In this document: positions 58,480-64,000 of the stretch, piece after piece | Layout of the letters: each line of letters begins with the position of its first letter | How positions within the stretch are numbered: position 1 is the stretch's first letter | Assembly: GCF_963169125.1 (NCBI RefSeq) | Contig: NC_084795.1 | Location: 194,716,214 to 194,780,213 of the forward strand | Reading direction: 5' to 3' | Source of the DNA: Humulus lupulus | Taxonomy: Eukaryota; Streptophyta; Magnoliopsida; Rosales; Cannabaceae | Length of the DNA: 64,000 nt | Made by a program: the position numbers and the translations under genes | The notes under the pieces: generated by a model | Database searches by the model: none | Told to the model about the DNA's origin: nothing | Seen by the model: the letters and a program-made list of their open reading frames with translations, nothing else

Positions 58480-60420
58480 ACATAGTTAAAACATAAACCA
58501 TAACATAAATTCTTAATTATTCATGGCACTCATCTTGATCATTAATCACTCATAAGACACCCCACGTCATACATGTCTAGACATCTGAACTTCCCACATC
58601 ACTATGCGTACCAAGGAGAAGCCTTATTGCCTACCTGAATGGGGGGAAGTAAGGGCGTGAGCTAAAATCTCAGTAAAGAAGTACAAACAAATGCAACAAT
58701 ATTCAAGAAGAATACAAGGAAAACTACATACGTTTTGTATACTCATGACAATTCATATCGTAACCATACCATATTCATGATAATTCATACTCATATTCAT
58801 CATCATCATCATCTTAATCATAATCATAATCATAATCATACATCTTTCAATCATAGCACCCCTATTGTCCATGTCACATTTTGAGGTAACCAACAAAAAC
58901 ATAAACTGATAAGACCTCCTCCATGAGGTAAACTGGAACTCAAGTCCTTGAATAACCTCGGTGCGTCTGCCCTATGAGTTATGTCATATCCTTAGTAACA
59001 CATTTATTGTGTCTCGGACAAAACGCTAACAACCTACTGCTTGTCATACAACATACAAGCAAACATACAACATTTTATATCATAACATAGTAATTCATAC
59101 TTTTCATAACACTTTAGCTTACAACAGCTCATACTTTCCATAACACCAAAACTCTTGCAATCATACTAGTTCATAATTTTCATAACATAGTAGCTCTTAA
59201 CGACATATTACCTCATACTTTTCATAACATAAGGCATAGAAATTTTAGCTAACTTCCTTACTTCAAGTCCAAGCAATTTAGAAGCGGGATAACTTCACAA
59301 CGAGCCTAGAATAATAATCAAACACTCATCTTAACATCATGTAAAATTACATATGCCCAACATACATACCCCATGTGTGCATGGGCCATATACACGTGGC
59401 ACAAGTTGCACCACAACTCTCTTCATACAACAACATCACATAAAATCATAAAAGAATGAAGTCATTTTTACTATGTATTTCTCAATGATTTCAAATCAAG
59501 AAACATGGATTTAATTAAATAACCTATATTTGAGCGTAAAAGTAAACTTGCATGTAACATGCGTACGTGGGACGATTCTTAAAACTAGCGTTGAAGTAGG
59601 AATTATTTGTTCCTTTATTTTCTTGTTGTTCACGGTGAGAACTCGTCAATGAAGTTAAATTAGAAAAATCAAAGTATAGAACTTATCAATGAAGAACTTC
59701 AAAAAATCTAAACAGAAACTTAGAGAATAATTGCAGAAAGAAAATGGTCAAAAGAACTTGTATTTCTTATGGTATGATGCTACAGTGTTTTTTCCAACCC
59801 CTTCTTCTGAGGGGTCAAGCTCTATTTATAGCTGGGCTCTAATGGCCCCTTATACATGGTGGTCCCTCACGACAAAATAGTACATGAGTACACTATCAGG
59901 GTAATAGCAAAGGTGGTAGTGGTGTTGGAAGAGTGGTGGTCTGCTCTAGTACGTGTTAGGCATCTGCAAAATTACTCCTATCTTGGTACCATATTATGCC
60001 TCCACTACTTGTCGGGTACGGACCTCATAAGCGTGTTGAGGGAGTCCTGACCATGTACCATTCTTGTACTACCACTACCTGTCTAGCGTGGACACCATAT
60101 CATCCGTACTCTAACTCTTCTAGGTCTATAGGCTCATTCTGTATCTCTTCTGGCTTCATGTCGAATCGTTGTGAGGCCCTTTCTGACCTTCCCCTAATTC
60201 ATGTTCAAGAGGCCCTTGGTGCGATGCCCCTGGGTGCACAGGGGCGTGTCGTCTCGCGAGGTGCAGGTGGTGCGAGGCACCTGGGTGCGTGGAGGTGTGT
60301 CATCTCGCGAGGCGCAGGTGGTGCGAGACACCTAGGTGCGCAGAGGCGTGCCATCTCGCGAGGCGCAGTTGGTGCGAGGCACCTGGGTGCGCGCAGGCAT
60401 GCCATCTCGCGAGGCGCAGG
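58480..60420 (-). repeat. Degenerate LTR-like block H, probably chromovirus-type, minus orientation
   Basis: Contains a block with AAGGGCGTGAGCTAAAATCT, like the CCCGTGAGCTGAGGCC motif of the neighbouring LTR I. A TATA box lies on the minus strand (TATAAATA, 59823-59830) in GAGCTATAAATAGAGC-like context. Also present is a (CAT)n/(AATCAT)n microsatellite at 58797-58840. Boundaries and a partner LTR are not seen. Confidence 0.4.
60210..60420 (+). repeat. GC-rich 51-bp tandem repeat, about four copies
   Basis: TCTCGCGAGG recurs at 60252, 60303, 60354 and 60405, exactly 51 bp apart. Each unit contains GGTGCGAGGCACCTGGGTGC. CpG-rich inside AT-rich surroundings. The period is a multiple of three, so an open frame of about 166 codons crosses it with 17-residue repeats, probably by chance. 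Confidence 0.85.
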
Positions 60421-62089
60421 TGTAACGCCCTGGATAGCGAAGACCGTTACACTGTGTGTTTATGAAGGTGCAAGACTTGCTAATCAAGTCATTTAGTTAA
60501 AAAACGTGTTACTGAAACTTTAATTGAGCTAGGGTTAAAAGAGTTTGGCCACAAAAGTTTCTTTTCATACATTTGAACATTTTAGTACATGGGATCCCAA
60601 AAGCAATAACATTTAAAAGACAGTTTACAAAATTTAGAACAAAAGTATAGCTACTAGCCACTCTAAGGGCAAAACAGACATTTAGGCTTTTCCCGTCCCG
60701 TGTCACTCCTCGACTGTGGCAGCCAATCAGCTGACTATTTACGTTCAACCCCAAAGCTCTCCAACTCAGGACTAGTCCACCTTGCCCTTGCCTTTACCTG
60801 CACCACGTAGCACCCGTGAGCTGAGGCCTGGTAAGAAACCAGAAAACAGAGCATAACCCTTAAGCAGTCAATTTACGAATCAACAATCAAACAACTCATA
60901 AGCATAGCCACATGCTCAACAATCTACATCAGTTATATAATCAAGCATTCAGCATACCAAGTTCATAAATTAACATTAGTAATCAAATCACACATTAGTC
61001 AGGGTCGACACCCTTAGGTCACACCACCTATTTATCCCACTGACTCCGACCCACTTAAACCGAGCTTAGTGAATATTAAGTTGTCCTCAGCTACCAGTGG
61101 CCGAGTTGCGCCCTATGTGCAAATATTGATTTTCACACTCGTAGGCCGCTTATCACTTGTCCCATGGCATAATACCATCTATGACATTATACAGATATAG
61201 GGAGCTCTTAGTCCCATCATTAACACATAACTGGGTGTAGTTTCTTACCTTTGATTCCGCTAGCTTGTTCAATGAAGTCAACTCTCAAGCACGATCCCTC
61301 CCGAGCCCTACCATTCACCTAGTCACAGCCACAAATTAAAATCATCACCAAACTTCAATTCCAAAACCTAACCTCAGGACTAATCCTGAGCCCTCTGGAA
61401 GCCCTAATTCCACCAAACGGGGTGAGGGAATCAAACCCCGAGCCCCTGGGTGAAAACCCTAAGAAATAACCCAAAAACCAACTTCTGGAGATAGGGTAGT
61501 GATATAGTGCTTAAAAGAGGGTGCTCTAGCGCTACAAGCAGAGCCAAAGGAGCTAGGAAACTCAAGCCTAGTGCTGTAGCGCCGAAAGGCTAGCGCTACA
61601 GCGCTAGTCACAGACCAGCAACACCCTGTTTTTCCTCCTTCGATTTTCCTCGAACCAAACCCCCTTGGAACCCTTCCAAACCTCAACTACACACCAAATT
61701 GAGTCTACCATCACCTATATCTCACCTTACACAACCCAACCATAAAGAACTTTTCCACATGCACACCAAAACAAAGAAAAAGCCATGTTTGAGCATGAAG
61801 CTCAAAAACCCAACAAAAGAGAACCAGAACAGTCCTAAATTCAAATGTTCAAACTCATAATTTATTACCTCAACCGGGGGAATTCGACCTTATGCTATCT
61901 TTAGTATCCCTCCAGCCCTATGCTCATCAGTTCCTCAAGTTATGTCCCTTAATTTCCATCAAAACCAAGTTTCAGAAATCCATTTCAACATCAGAAATCA
62001 AAAACTAAAAGATAACCTTAAAGCTTACCTTAAATGGGACTGCATTTCAGCAGAACTCCTAGTTTCACCAAGAACCTCAAGTGCTAAAC
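60421..62089 (-). repeat. LTR I (chromovirus-type), 5' end lost to element J
   Basis: Starts TGTAACGCCCTGGATAGCGA, nearly the same as solo LTR K at 53765, and shares CTGCACCACGTAGCACCC with it. The interior diverges. It contains a palindromic TAGCGCTACAGCGCTAG at about 61590. No CGTTACA end is found before copia J at 62090, so the outer end is missing or overwritten. No primer site lies beyond 60421, so it is a 3' or solo LTR. Confidence 0.6.
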
Positions 62090-64000
62090 TATTGGAAATG
62101 TGCCCTGAAAGCATATGTAGTAGACATTGTTTTATGAAATAAATAAATTGAATTTGTTATGCATATATTTTATGGACTATATTATTCTATGATAATATTA
62201 TGTAAATAACAGGAAAATTCCTAAGTTCATATAGGTGATCTCAAAAATGTATTGGTACGGGAGGATTGTGTTTGAGATAAATGAACTTAAATATTTCGCA
62301 GTAAAATAAAGTTATGGAATCTTTAGATTAATTACTGCAAGTACGGTCCACTAGTATTATGAATACATGTGATCTAGATCCAGATCACTAGTGTGGTAGG
62401 ACACTTTAGTGGAGGTGCTTTATATATTAGAGAATATATAGAACTGGACAAGATATGTTTATTAATACTTAGTTAAATACCGTTTTGAAGTATTAATTAA
62501 ATATATCAACTAATGATCATATACAATTAGATCATAATCCTGAAGTTACTATGAACTCCTGTTTATGTTATATGAGTTCTTTGATTCACTTGTTAGGGTC
62601 TGTCAGAATGATCAGGCTAGAAAATTTTGTTTTGGGAACTCATTAATATAGATGGCTGGGGACATAGTATACAGATATGGAATCTATACCTTCTCGCAAG
62701 AGATTGAATGATGGTTCTCTTAAGGGTTGACTTTTGGGACTGAAAGGTTATTGAGCTCAAATTCATAATTTAGTTATGAATTAACCTTCACTAGTAGAGT
62801 CAATGGTACTTAAGAAAACAAGAGATAATTAAAAGGGTAAAACGGTAATTTTATTCCTGATTAATTATGAACCATTATTAGAGGGTCAAGTTGTATGCAA
62901 TGGTTATATCAATGGACGCTTTATGATTATAAAGTACACAGTAAACTAAATGTCTATAATTACAAGAGTGCAGTCTCATATTTATAGTGGAATAATCATG
63001 AGATTAATAAATTAAGATTATTTAATTAAAGAGGTTTAATTAATAATCTCAAATTTATTGGAGCTTGGAATTATAGGTCCATAGGTCCCCATAGCGGCTC
63101 TATCAACACTGTTCAAGGTAAGAGTTGATATGAAGGGAAAATAGTTTAAAGACATATTTAAGAAGAAATTTGTTCTTCAAGCCAAATATGCAATTATATG
63201 GCCAAGAGACCTTTCTCTACCAAAGATTCAAGAGCCACATAACCACTTCAGCTAGTACATACGGATGTTTGCGGTCCACTTAATGTACAAGCAAGAGGAG
63301 GTTATGAATACTTCGTCACTTTTATTTGCGATTATTCAAGATATGGGTACCTATATTTAATGCAAAGAAAATCTGAAACTTTTGGAAAGTTCAAAGAATT
63401 TCAAGTAGAAGCTGAAAAGCAATTAGGTAAGTCACTAAATGCTCTTCGATCTGATCGAGGAGGAGAGTGCTTGGATTTTGAATTCAAGGACCATCTGTGT
63501 GAGCATGGCATTCAATCCCAACTCACAACACCTGGAACGCCACAGCAAAATGGTGTTTCAAAAAGACGGAACAAAACGTTATTAGATATGGTTAGATCAA
63601 TGATGAGTTTCTCATCATTACCACTGTCATTCTGGGGCTATGCAATTCAATGTGATCTATACATATTAAATGTTGTTCCATCTAAGTCTATCCAAAAGAT
63701 ACCCATAGAATTATGGAATGGTTGTAAACCTAGTTTACACCATTTTCGAATTTGGGGGTGTCCTGCACACGTGCTTAAAGGAAAGACCGTGAAATTGGAA
63801 TCACGCTCTGAAGTGTGCATATTAGTGGGTTATTCCAAAGAGACCAGAGGTGGAATTTTCTATATTCCAAAAGAAAATAAAACATTTGTATCGACAAATG
63901 CAACTTTCGTGAACATGACTATGTGAATAACCACAAACCTTGCAGTAAAGTTGTTCTAGAGGAGATGGTCTAAAATGAAGTTGCAAAGTCACCAGCAACA
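62090..64000 (+). mobile_element. Element J: Angela-like Ty1/copia with internal deletion, cut by window edge
   Basis: An LTR-like segment (62090 to about 63200) begins TATTGGAAATGTGCCCTG, close to the TGTTGGAAATATGCCC start known for Angela/BARE elements. It passes directly into integrase sequence without primer site, leader, gag or protease. A deletion thus joins the LTR to pol. The right end lies beyond the window. Confidence 0.75.
63204..63926 (+). pseudogene. Copia integrase fragment of element J
   Basis: Reads KRPFSTKDSRAT, a stop, then LVHTDVCGPLNVQARGGYEY, ALRSDRGGECLDFEF, GTPQQNGVSKRRNKTLLDM and WGCPAHVLKGK. It aligns with element D's integrase (18290-17630). The catalytic Glu of NGVAERRN is Ser here (NGVSKRRN). 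A frameshift near 63908 precedes an EHDYVNNHKP-like continuation. No activity is expected. Confidence 0.85.

Noticed and set aside
58797..58840. Regulatory array
   Set aside because: Simple (CAT)n/(AATCAT)n microsatellite.
59996..60496. 166-codon frame with 17-residue repeats
   Set aside because: Produced by the 51-bp tandem repeat and crosses an LTR insertion boundary; not a credible gene.

Overview
This window looks like heterochromatic DNA of a flowering plant, probably a eudicot. It is AT-rich, has no bacterial gene organisation, and consists almost entirely of nested LTR retrotransposons. Diagnostic signs are an initiator-Met-type primer binding site, Ty1/copia and Ty3/gypsy Gag-Pol proteins, target-site duplications (TSDs) flanking TG...CA LTRs, and small inverted-repeat elements. 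I recognise no intact host gene, tRNA, rRNA or CRISPR. Every assignment comes from reading the sequence; no database search was run.

Layout. 1-3613: 5' part of a Ty3/gypsy Tat-like element (A, minus strand), cut by the window edge and inserted in a copia element (F, 3614-5977), which abuts a gypsy remnant (G, to ~7350). 7351-13729: low-copy AT-rich DNA holding a ~2 kb TGCAAC-rich satellite with a 90-bp unit and inverted-repeat (MITE-like) elements. 13730-23842: complete Angela-like copia element (D, minus, TSD TTTGG) inserted into one MITE copy. 24769-44403: complete Tat-like element (B, minus, TSD ACATT). 29020-37086: a younger Tat-like derivative (C, plus, TSD CATAT) nested inside B. 45020-57780: a third Tat-like element (E, plus, TSD ATTCT), itself hit by a solo LTR (K, 53765-55271, TSD GAGCC). 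57781-62089: degenerate chromovirus-like LTR sequence with a GC-rich 51-bp tandem repeat. 62090-64000: a deleted copia element (J, plus) running off the window.

The most interesting content is the set of three Tat-like elements B, C and E. Each carries, between its coding region and 3' LTR, a spliced multi-exon gene on the strand opposite to the element. Its N-terminal domain resembles the plant 'putative gypsy type transposon' (Transposase_28) family, followed by a low-complexity linker, a coiled coil and a C-terminal helical block. B and E have Gag, protease, RT, RNase H, a second archaeal-type RNase H and integrase, all decayed. C has no pol and a damaged gag, yet is the youngest by LTR similarity, and its antisense gene is open through four exons (about 1,100 codons). 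A, B, C and E share one primer-binding sequence, and B, E and G share a hairpin plus G6 tract just after integrase.

Chronology from nesting and LTR divergence by eye: C (about 5 differences in 888 bp) is younger than B (about 40 in 586 bp), as nesting requires. D is intermediate (about 25-30 in 1858 bp).
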